DNA of 14,428 nucleotides from Thermoleophilia bacterium (GTDB taxonomy: Bacteria; Actinomycetota; Thermoleophilia; Gaiellales; Gaiellaceae), in assembly GCA_016844515.1 (NCBI GenBank), contig JAERMP010000026.1:1-14428 (forward strand), in the 5' to 3' direction. Below the pieces are notes generated by a model. That model was not told where the DNA came from, did no database searches, and was given only the letters and a program-made list of their open reading frames with translations. The translations under genes were made by a program, and so were the position numbers. How positions within the stretch are numbered: the stretch's first letter is position 1; each line of letters opens with the position of its first letter. Shown here piece by piece: positions 7,875 to 14,025 of this stretch.

Positions 7875-9020
7875 ATGCGCCTCGGAGTTCTCACGGGTGG
7901 CGGCGACGTTCCAGGGCTGAACCCGTGCATCAAGGCGTTCGTCAACCGGGTCACCGCGGCCGGCCACGAGGTCGTCGGCATCCGTCGTGGATGGGCGGGC
8001 CTCCTGCATTACGACGCCGGCGACCCTGCGGCGAGCGAGCATGTGCTGAAACTCGACCCGGCCTTCGTGCGCACGATCGACCGTACGGGCGGAACCGTCC
8101 TACACACCTCGCGAACGAATCCCGGTCGAGTCAGCTCGGACCAGGCGCCGGCGGCGCTCCGGGATCAGGTAACCGGCGAGGACCCGTTCGACTTCACCGA
8201 TCACGTCCTGCGTACGATCGAGCAGCTCGAGATCGATGCGCTCGTGCCGATCGGCGGGGACGACACGCTCTCGTATGCGCTGCGGCTCCACGACGAAGGG
8301 GTTCCGGTCATCGCGATCCCGAAGACGATGGACAACGACGTCCACGGAACCGACTACTGCATCGGGTTCTCGACCGCAGTCACGCGCGGCGTCCAGTTCA
8401 TCCACAACCTCCGAACGAGCGCAGGGAGCCATGAGCGCCTGGCGGTCGTCGAGCTCTTCGGGCGCTACTCGGGAGAGACGTCGCTGGTCACGGCGTACCT
8501 CGCCGGTGTCGACCGCGCGGTCATCTCGGAGGTTCCGTTCGATCCCGACCGCTTGGCAGAACTCCTCGTCGCCGACAAGCGTTCGAACCCATCCCGCTAC
8601 GCGATGGTCACGATCTCCGAGGGCGCGACGGTCGCGAGCGGTGAGCTCATGGTCACGGGAGACGCCGACGCCTACGGCCACCGCAAGCTCGGCGGGATCG
8701 GCCAGCTCCTCGGCGAGGCGCTCCACGAGCGCACCGGCGAGGACATCATCTACCAGCAGCTCGCCTACCTGATGCGCTCCGGGAGCCCGGACTCCCTCGA
8801 TTTGATGGTGGCCATGAACTTCGCGGTCATGGCTGCCGACCTCGCGCTCGAGCGAGAGAGCGGCCGGATGGTCTCGCTTCGCAACGGCACGTACACGACC
8901 GTCCCGATCTCCGCGACGCGCGAGGGCGTCAAGCGGGTCGACGTGGACGAGCTGTACGACGCCGAGGAGTACCGGCCCAAGGTCCGTCACGTCCTCGGCA
9001 AGCCGATGTTCCTCTATTGA
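7875..9020 (+). CDS. 6-phosphofructokinase family protein, PPi-type signature
   Basis: This converts fructose 6-phosphate to fructose 1,6-bisphosphate in the cytoplasm (family role). Of its 381 residues, the following are diagnostic: GGGDVPGLN (8-16) phosphoryl-donor loop, IGGDDT (126-131), PKTMDND (149-155) with catalytic D153, [22 protein letters not shown], and [14 protein letters not shown]130 and K150 are at the positions (E. coli Gly104 and Gly124) where Asp plus Lys is associated with pyrophosphate instead of ATP as donor. It is longer than its neighbour, with about 26 extra residues before the GGDDT motif. The ATG at 7875 lacks a good Shine-Dalgarno; a TAGTCT lies 9 nt upstream, so a leaderless transcript is possible. 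If PPi-dependent it would be reversible. Donor choice is inference. Confidence 0.9.
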   Translation: MRLGVLTGGGDVPGLNPCIKAFVNRVTAAGHEVVGIRRGWAGLLHYDAGDPAASEHVLKLDPAFVRTIDRTGGTVLHTSRTNPGRVSSDQAPAALRDQVTGEDPFDFTDHVLRTIEQLEIDALVPIGGDDTLSYALRLHDEGVPVIAIPKTMDNDVHGTDYCIGFSTAVTRGVQFIHNLRTSAGSHERLAVVELFGRYSGETSLVTAYLAGVDRAVISEVPFDPDRLAELLVADKRSNPSRYAMVTISEGATVASGELMVTGDADAYGHRKLGGIGQLLGEALHERTGEDIIYQQLAYLMRSGSPDSLDLMVAMNFAVMAADLALERESGRMVSLRNGTYTTVPISATREGVKRVDVDELYDAEEYRPKVRHVLGKPMFLY

Positions 9021-9043
9021 GCACCACTCGCCTTCGGCTCGCG
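9018..9043 (-). repeat. 26-bp repeat, copy A (starts on the PFK stop codon)
   Basis: The reverse complement of this stretch matches 10865-10890 at 23 of 26 positions. Its first three plus-strand bases are the TGA stop of the first phosphofructokinase gene. Both copies lie next to G5/C5 or GGAAAC/GTTTCC hairpins. Confidence 0.6.
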
Positions 9044-9053
9044 GTCGTGGACG

Positions 9054-9079
9054 CTGGGGGAACCTCCCGGTTCCCCCAG
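9054..9079. repeat. Intergenic hairpin repeat, copy 4
   Basis: A perfect 11-bp stem CTGGGGGAACC / GGTTCCCCCAG closes the 4-nt loop TCCC. It lies between the two phosphofructokinase genes and belongs to the same family as copies 1-3. Confidence 0.75.
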
Positions 9080-9092
9080 ACCCCTTCCACTG

Positions 9093-9124
9093 GTCCGCTT
9101 CGCGGACAAGGCGCTTCGCGCCTT
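9093..9124. repeat. Two back-to-back hairpins with TTC loops
   Basis: GTCCGC-TTC-GCGGAC (9093-9107) is followed directly by AAGGCGC-TTC-GCGCCTT (9108-9124). Both stems are perfect. They end just before the AGGA (9127-9130) that serves the second phosphofructokinase gene. No T-tract follows. Confidence 0.65.
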
Positions 9125-9138
9125 CCAGGAACTGGCCT

Positions 9139-10176
9139 ATGAGCATCTTCGGCGTGCTCACCGGCGGCGGCGACTGCCCCGGGCTGAACGCGGCCATACG
9201 CGCGGTAACGCGCAGGCTCATGGCCGACGACCACGACGTCGTCGGCATCCGGAACGGCTGGCGAGGCCTCACGGAGGATGCCGTGGTACCGCTCACGCGG
9301 AGAGCGGTCGCCGGGATTCTGCCGCGTGGCGGGACGATTCTCGGAACGTCGGGGTACAACCCGTTTCGCGAGGAGTCGGGCGTGCGGGCGCTCCTCGAGA
9401 CGACCTCTGCGCTGAACATCGAGGGAGTCGTCGCGATCGGAGGCGAGGGCACCCTGATCGTCGCGCGGCGCCTCCACGCCGAGCACGGCTATCCGGTCGT
9501 CGGTGTACCGAAGACCATCGACAACGACCTCGCGGAGACCGATGTCACGATCGGCTTCGACACAGCCGTCCAAATCTGCACCGAGGCGATCGATCGGCTG
9601 CACACGACGGCGGAATCGCACAACCGGGTCATGGTCGTCGAGGTGATGGGGCGCAACACCGGCTGGATCGCGGCCGCCAGCGGTATCGCCGGTGGCGCGG
9701 ACGTCATCCTCGTGCCCGAGGCGCCCACGGCGATCGAGGACACTTGCGACCACATTCGGCGTCGCCACGACCACGGTCGGGACTTTTCGATCGTCGTCGT
9801 CGCCGAGGGCTACCAGTTGACCCACCGCTCGGGAGAACAGGAAGCGCCGGTAATCCAGGACCGGGATCGGTATGGGTATGCGCGACTCGGCGGCATCGGG
9901 CAGGCCGTTGCCGACGCGATCGAGCGACTGACCGACTTCGAGACTCGCGTGACCGTTCTCGGGCACATCCAACGCGGCGGCACACCAACCGCTCGCGACC
10001 GTGTCCTTGCGACACGACTCGGGCTCAAGGCTGCGGAGCTCGCCATAGCCGGGGCGTGGGGTCGGATGGCCGCGGTCCGCGGCAATGAGATCGTCGATGC
10101 CTCCCTCGAGGAGGCGACCGCGGCGCGGCGAGGCGTGCCGTCCGCGTGGATCGAGGCCGGACGCATCGTCGCGTAA
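9139..10176 (+). CDS. pfkA: 6-phosphofructokinase, ATP-type signature (group III-like)
   Basis: This is the glycolytic phosphofructokinase paralogue downstream of the first, 345 residues. Motifs: GGGDCPGLNAAIR (9-21), ILGTSGYNPF (67-76), IGGEGT (100-105), PKTIDND (124-130) with catalytic D128, GFDTAV, SHNRVMVVEVMGRNTGWIA, VVAEGY, and LGHIQRGGTPTARDR. The combination Gly104 plus Lys125 is the one reported for ATP-dependent actinobacterial group III enzymes; the neighbour has Asp plus Lys. The ATG is preceded by CCAGGA with an 8-nt gap. The 118-bp spacer to the upstream gene is filled with hairpins, so co-transcription is possible but not certain. Convergent with the next gene, 17 bp apart. Confidence 0.93.
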   Translation: MSIFGVLTGGGDCPGLNAAIRAVTRRLMADDHDVVGIRNGWRGLTEDAVVPLTRRAVAGILPRGGTILGTSGYNPFREESGVRALLETTSALNIEGVVAIGGEGTLIVARRLHAEHGYPVVGVPKTIDNDLAETDVTIGFDTAVQICTEAIDRLHTTAESHNRVMVVEVMGRNTGWIAAASGIAGGADVILVPEAPTAIEDTCDHIRRRHDHGRDFSIVVVAEGYQLTHRSGEQEAPVIQDRDRYGYARLGGIGQAVADAIERLTDFETRVTVLGHIQRGGTPTARDRVLATRLGLKAAELAIAGAWGRMAAVRGNEIVDASLEEATAARRGVPSAWIEAGRIVA

Positions 10177-10193
10177 AGGCGTGAGGCTCGTTG

Positions 10194-10742
10194 CTAGACG
10201 TCCGGCGGATCGGCCGAGACGAGCCCCGCGACGTCTCCAGGCGCGACGAGCACCGCGTCGACGCCCGAGCGCTCGAGCTCAGCGACGTCGTCCGCGGTGG
10301 CGTCGTGGAGCTCGGCGATGGCGAGCTTCCCCGCCGGAACGTCGTGGAGCAGCCCGAGGAGGACTGCGAGCGGATCGTCGTCGGAGCCCGGCTCCACCGA
10401 GAGCAGGAACACGCCCGGGTCGAACTGCTCGAGCGCGCGCTCGAGATCGTCCGAGTCCAACACCCGGACGACCGGCTCGAGGCCCAGCGCGTTCGCCTCG
10501 TCCCACATGGCGAGATCCGAGCGAATGACCACTGCGTCCGCAGCGACCCCACGCGCGTCGAACATGCTGCCGAAGTGAAGGAGCGGGAGCTGAGAGGACG
10601 CACGCACAGCGTTCGCGCCGGTTCGCGCAGCCAACCCGTCCGCACCTTGCTTCTCGGCCGCGGCCGCGCTTGCGGCATCCGCTACCTCGACGAGGATCGA
10701 GATCCCGTCTCCCTCTGCGATCGCCTGACTGAGCTTGCTCAT
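10194..10742 (-). CDS. Short TIM-barrel protein resembling indole-3-glycerol-phosphate synthase without catalytic lysines
   Basis: The 182-residue protein has the strand/helix rhythm of a ribulose-phosphate-binding barrel: ISILVEVADAA (14-24), AAAAEKQGADGLAAR (26-40), ADAVVIRSDL, LGLEPVVRVLDSDDLERALE (the best match to TrpC, which has LGLEVLVEVHDEEELERAL), and a final AELERSGVDAVLVAPG. TrpC is about 255 residues; here the N-terminal helix is shortened. The EIK and RKDF segments carrying TrpC lysines read VEVADAA and LLHFGSM, so catalysis of the tryptophan step is unlikely. The ATG is preceded by GGAGG with a 7-nt spacer. It is convergent with pfkA (17-bp gap, no hairpin) and divergent from the propeller gene. 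Distant family call; could be another (beta-alpha)8 protein. Confidence 0.65.
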   Translation of the reverse strand: MSKLSQAIAEGDGISILVEVADAASAAAAEKQGADGLAARTGANAVRASSQLPLLHFGSMFDARGVAADAVVIRSDLAMWDEANALGLEPVVRVLDSDDLERALEQFDPGVFLLSVEPGSDDDPLAVLLGLLHDVPAGKLAIAELHDATADDVAELERSGVDAVLVAPGDVAGLVSADPPDV

Positions 10743-10828
10743 GGGCCGGCCTCCGGACTATGAGCGTGGAGGGGCGTGGCGAACAGGGAGGTTCCCCACG
10801 TCTTCAAGAAGAAGGGGGCTTCGCGGGA

Positions 10829-10866
10829 GGAAACATGGTTTCCGTTCGCCCTTGCGCTGGCGAACG
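10829..10866. repeat. Pair of overlapping intergenic hairpins upstream of the propeller gene
   Basis: GGAAAC-ATG-GTTTCC (10829-10843) shares its last base with CGTTCGCC-(8 nt)-GGCGAACG (10843-10866). A related GGGAGGTTCCCC lies at about 10789-10800. The gap 10743-10953 is otherwise without a gene; it holds only these hairpins, the 26-bp repeat copy B, and the 5' leaders of the two divergent genes. Confidence 0.6.
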
Positions 10867-10890
10867 CGAGCCGAGGGTGAGTGTTGCTCA
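10865..10890 (+). repeat. 26-bp repeat, copy B
   Basis: It matches the reverse complement of 9018-9043 with three mismatches (CGCGAGCCGA-R-GG at the start, TGCTCA at the end). It directly follows the hairpin pair at 10829-10866. Confidence 0.6.
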
Positions 10891-10953
10891 CGAAACCGGA
10901 TCGTAATCACCGCGATGCAAACTCGGGGAGTCAGCGGTCGTCGTACCTCTGGA

Positions 10954-12513
10954 ATGCGCGTGTTCATCCTGGTGCTGACCGGCCTCCTGCTCAGCGCCGC
11001 AGTCGCCGGCGCGCGGACGATCGTCGGGACGCCCGGGAACGATCGACTCGTCGGCACGCCACGCGCGGACAACCTCTTCGGTCGTGCCGGCAACGATCGC
11101 ATCTCCGGCCTCGCCGGCGCAGATCTCGTCGTCGGAGGCGCAGGTCGTGACTCGGTAGACGCCGGCGCCGGGAACGATCGAGTCTCGATCGAGTACGACG
11201 GAGCTCGCGACTCGACGCGTTGCGGCGCCGGGACGGACGTTGTCACCGCCGACCTCCTCGACGCGGTCTCCGGCGACTGCGAGCTCGTCGGTCGTCGACT
11301 CTCCCGCGACCCGTACACCAACCCGGAGTCCCAGCACGAATCCGAGGTCGAGCCCGACAGCTTCACGTTCGGGCGCACGACAGTCGCGACCTTCCAGGTC
11401 GGCCGCCGGTTCGACGGCGCTTCTACGAACATCGGCTATGCGGTCACGAAGGACGACGGTCGCACGTGGACGAACGGCCTGCTCCCGGGGCTCACGGTCG
11501 CGAGCAAGCCGGCCGGCTCGAACGCCCGGGCCAGCGACCCGGTCGTCGTCTACGACGCGGCGAACAGCGTCTGGCTCATCTCGACACTGGCAATCGACGG
11601 GCAAACGACCCGGCTGGCGATCAACCGCTCGGCCGACGGCTCGACGTGGGGCAATGCGCTCGCCGCAGCCGAGGAGGTCGCTGCGCAGGGCATTGCTTTC
11701 GACAAGAACTGGATCACCTGCGACAACACTCCGACGTCGCCTTACTACGGGCGCTGCTACCTCACGTACACGCACTCCTCCGACGACGACATGCTCGCCG
11801 TTACCACCACGACCGATGGCGGGCTCACGTGGTCTCCCCCGACCGACATCGGAGCGAGGCCGGCCGTGGGGGTGTTTCCGGTCGTCCGGCCTACCGGCGA
11901 GCTCGTCGTCGTCTATCTCTGGGAAGTGCAACCGTTCGCCATCGCGTCCTCGCGCTCGACGGACGGCGGCGCGTCGTTCGCCCCTCCAGTCCGGATCGCG
12001 GAGGTCGGGGCGTTCTCCTGCGGGATACGAGACTTCCGCGTGTTCCCTTTGCCCTCCGCCGACGTCGATTCCGCTGGGCGCGTATGGGCTGCATGGCACG
12101 ACTGCCAGGGGCCGCGCGCCCCTGCCAACGACATCTTCGTAGCCACGACCTCCGACGGCGCCTCGTGGACCGGCGCGACGCCCGTCACCGCCGGACGTAA
12201 CGCTGTACTCCCCGCCATCGGAATCGATGCGACGAGCGGCCGCGTTGCGATCGTGTACCACCGGGTCGGGCCGTCTGGCGTGGACGTCGAGCTCGTCGAA
12301 TCGCAGGGTGACAGGACGCGGTGGGGTGCGGCACGGCGGCTCTCCGCCCAGTCGATGCAGCTCACGTGGATGCCCGATACGACCTCCGGACGAATGCTCG
12401 GGGACTACATCTCCGTTCACTACGCGGGTGGGCGGCCACTCGTGGTGTGGGTGCTCGCCTCGGAGCCCGTCGGCCCGAGTCTCCGCCAGGCGGTCTACGC
12501 AACACGCGGCTAA
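10954..12513 (+). CDS. Secreted RTX-repeat protein with sialidase/BNR-type Asp-box beta-propeller
   Basis: The 519-residue protein starts with a signal peptide (MRVFILVLTGLLLSAAVAGA). Residues 24-78 are degenerate RTX calcium-binding nonapeptides (GTPGNDRLV, GRAGNDRIS, GGAGRDSVD, GAGNDRVS). A short loop closed by C90 and C109 follows. The rest is a propeller with five Asp-box motifs: TKDDGRTW (165-172), SADGSTW (226-232), TDGGLTW (287-293), STDGGASF (335-342) and TSDGASW (400-405). Asp-boxes occur in sialidases, glycan-binding and other exo-proteins; the Arg triad of true sialidases cannot be identified by eye, so no substrate is proposed. I chose ATG 10954 because the signal peptide begins there; upstream in-frame codons run through repeats. 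The Shine-Dalgarno is weak (CTGGA). Confidence 0.85.
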   Translation: MRVFILVLTGLLLSAAVAGARTIVGTPGNDRLVGTPRADNLFGRAGNDRISGLAGADLVVGGAGRDSVDAGAGNDRVSIEYDGARDSTRCGAGTDVVTADLLDAVSGDCELVGRRLSRDPYTNPESQHESEVEPDSFTFGRTTVATFQVGRRFDGASTNIGYAVTKDDGRTWTNGLLPGLTVASKPAGSNARASDPVVVYDAANSVWLISTLAIDGQTTRLAINRSADGSTWGNALAAAEEVAAQGIAFDKNWITCDNTPTSPYYGRCYLTYTHSSDDDMLAVTTTTDGGLTWSPPTDIGARPAVGVFPVVRPTGELVVVYLWEVQPFAIASSRSTDGGASFAPPVRIAEVGAFSCGIRDFRVFPLPSADVDSAGRVWAAWHDCQGPRAPANDIFVATTSDGASWTGATPVTAGRNAVLPAIGIDATSGRVAIVYHRVGPSGVDVELVESQGDRTRWGAARRLSAQSMQLTWMPDTTSGRMLGDYISVHYAGGRPLVVWVLASEPVGPSLRQAVYATRG

Positions 12514-12540
12514 CCGCCCACGACCTTTGGCGTCGTGCGG
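12514..12540. terminator. Candidate bidirectional hairpin between convergent genes
   Basis: CACGAC (12519-12524) pairs with GTCGTG (12532-12537), extended by CCG/CGG after a 2-nt bulge; the loop is CTTTGGC. It begins right after the TAA of the propeller gene and ends 10 nt before the stop of the HIT gene on the other strand. No T-tract, so low certainty. Confidence 0.35.
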
Positions 12541-12549
12541 AACCCTGCA

Positions 12550-13014
12550 CTACCTCCCGGCATCCGGTCTCGGCCAAGCGTCGCGCGCATGTTCGGCGAA
12601 GTCCGACGCCTCGTTCGGATCGGGAAGGACCCTGCGATCGAACATCTCGACTTGAAGGCGGCATGCGTGCTTGCCGTCGTGCTCGCTCATCCGAGACGTC
12701 GTGACGGGCTGCACAACGAAGTGAATGTGCCCGGGGACAGCGTGCATGTGCGACCACAACGTGACGTACACCTGCTCGGGCGACTCGAGGCGCGTTACGA
12801 CCTCCGCCGCCTGCCGCAACACGATTCCCATCTCGGCCGACTCGACAGAGCTGAGGTCGGCGACGTGAACCACGTGTCGCTTCGGCTTCACTATCAGCGT
12901 TCCGACGCCGAGCGGCCCGATGCAATGGTCGACGAACCAGTGCTCCGTCTCGTGGATGCATCCGCCCGGTGCCGTCCTCGCGCGAATCGAGTCGCACGCT
13001 GCACATGCCGTCAC
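12550..13014 (-). CDS. HIT-family protein with altered histidine triad (HxHxV)
   Basis: HIT proteins are nucleotide hydrolases or transferases. This 154-residue one has CAAC (4-7) near the N-terminus, the HIT strand motif GTLIVKPKRHVVHVADL (38-54), and GHIHFVVQP (95-103), where the usual HxHxHxx triad keeps the first two histidines (H96, H98; the middle one is the family nucleophile) but has Val100 for the third. H89 and H91 lie just upstream. I prefer the GTG at 13014 because CGGAG precedes it by 8 nt and the Cys pair then sits at the usual distance; a TTG at 13035 would add seven residues. Same strand as the ALDH pair, 44 nt after the short ALDH. Substrate unknown. Confidence 0.8.
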   Translation of the reverse strand: MTACAACDSIRARTAPGGCIHETEHWFVDHCIGPLGVGTLIVKPKRHVVHVADLSSVESAEMGIVLRQAAEVVTRLESPEQVYVTLWSHMHAVPGHIHFVVQPVTTSRMSEHDGKHACRLQVEMFDRRVLPDPNEASDFAEHARDAWPRPDAGR

Positions 13015-13058
13015 TGCGTCGACTCCGCTGGTCAACGGTCGCTACACACCCCAGCGAC

Positions 13059-13856
13059 TCAGAGACCTATCGGGTGCCAGACGGTCTTCAGCTCGAGGAA
13101 GGCCTCGATCTCCCACGGGCTCTGAACGTCGGCGGACGAGCGGACGACGCGCTTAACGTTCTCGGCAGCGAGCCGCTCGAGCTCGGCCGTATTCCCGTCG
13201 ACGCCGGTCAGATCGATCGCGTTGACGTCCATGTGCCCGGCGAGCCACGGTGCGAGCTCGTCTCGGAACCCGGTCAGGATGTTCACCGTTCCGCCGGGAA
13301 GATCCGATGTGGCGAGCGCTTCGGCGAGCTCGATCGCAGCAACCGGATGGGCATCGGACGCAACCACGACCACCGCGTTGCCCCCCACGATCGCCGGTGC
13401 GATCCGCGAGACGAGGCCGCCGAGAGCCGGGTCGGTGGGTGCAAGAATCGCAACGACACCGGTGGGCTCCGGAACGGTGAAGTCGAAGTAGGGCCCGGCG
13501 ACCGGGTTCGAGCTCCCGAATACCTGCGCAAGCTTGTCGGCCCAGCCCGCGTACCAGACAACACGGTCGATCGCGGCTTGGACCTCCTCCCCTCCGGAGC
13601 ATGCGCGCTCGAGGTCGGTGGCTCGGGCCTCCATCATCTCCGCGATCCGGTAGAGGATTTGACCCCGGTTGTAGGCCGTCATGCCAGCCCAGATGGGGAA
13701 CGCGGCGCGAGCTGCGCGGACGGCGTCGCGGGCATCTTTGCGCGAGGCGCGTGCCATGTTCTGGCCCTCTGCCTCGAACGTGCGCCCGGACTCGGAGCGA
13801 GGGAACGCACCGCCGACGTAGAGCTTGTAGGTCTTCTTGACGGAGAGGCGGGTCAC
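13059..13856 (-). CDS. Short aldehyde dehydrogenase family protein lacking the catalytic cysteine region
   Basis: The 265-residue protein matches the N-terminal, NAD-binding part of aldehyde dehydrogenases: TYKLYVGGAFPRSESGRTFEAEG (9-31), ARASRKDARDAVRAARAAFPIWAGMTAYNRGQILYRIAEMME, AAIDRVVWYAGWADKLAQVFGSSNPVAGP, EPTGVVAILAP, and ATSDLPGGTVNILTG. It ends after NAIDLTGV...ENVKRVV with no ELGGK or GQxC motif, so it has neither catalytic Glu nor Cys. The N(P)WN(F)P oxyanion/NAD motif reads PTDPALGG. A tandem arrangement of a full ALDH followed by such a short homologue is familiar from actinobacteria, often near deoC, so this looks like a conserved partner and not a decayed gene. The GTG start at 13856 is inside a palindrome; a longer GTG start at 13976 is possible. 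Confidence 0.8.
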   Translation of the reverse strand: MTRLSVKKTYKLYVGGAFPRSESGRTFEAEGQNMARASRKDARDAVRAARAAFPIWAGMTAYNRGQILYRIAEMMEARATDLERACSGGEEVQAAIDRVVWYAGWADKLAQVFGSSNPVAGPYFDFTVPEPTGVVAILAPTDPALGGLVSRIAPAIVGGNAVVVVASDAHPVAAIELAEALATSDLPGGTVNILTGFRDELAPWLAGHMDVNAIDLTGVDGNTAELERLAAENVKRVVRSSADVQSPWEIEAFLELKTVWHPIGL

Positions 13857-13871
13857 GGGAACGCGTTCCCG
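13856..13871. promoter_or_regulatory. Perfect 16-bp palindrome at the start of the short ALDH gene
   Basis: CGGGAACGCGTTCCCG is its own reverse complement and overlaps the first base of the chosen GTG start codon. It could be an operator for a dimeric regulator or part of an mRNA hairpin over the start. No regulator gene is in the window. Confidence 0.4.
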
Positions 13872-13962
13872 CGGGGGCTCGTGTGCACCGATTGGCACAG
13901 CATTGGCGCAATCTTGGGCGAGTTTCGTTTCCCTTCGTCCGATAGCATCGACGCCGGGTGGA

Positions 13963-13992
13963 GGGTGGCCAACCACCCCACCCTGGGTGGGG
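13963..13992. repeat. Overlapping, mutually exclusive hairpins in the ALDH-ALDH gap
   Basis: A central CCACCCCACCC (13973-13983) can pair either with GGGTGG on its left (13963-13968, loop CCAA) or with GGGTGGGG on its right (13985-13992). The remainder of the 13872-14025 gap shows no gene and no convincing promoter. Confidence 0.4.
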
Positions 13993-14025
13993 AGTGGGGA
14001 CGAGAACGCAAGAACTGCGGCGTCG

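Noticed and set aside
8100..9452. Long minus-strand open frame opposite both PFK genes
   Set aside because: It spans two conserved genes and the hairpin-filled spacer; its translation has no recognisable motif.
10735..10953. N-terminal extension of the propeller protein
   Set aside because: The added sequence covers intergenic hairpins and the 26-bp repeat; the signal peptide starts at 10954.
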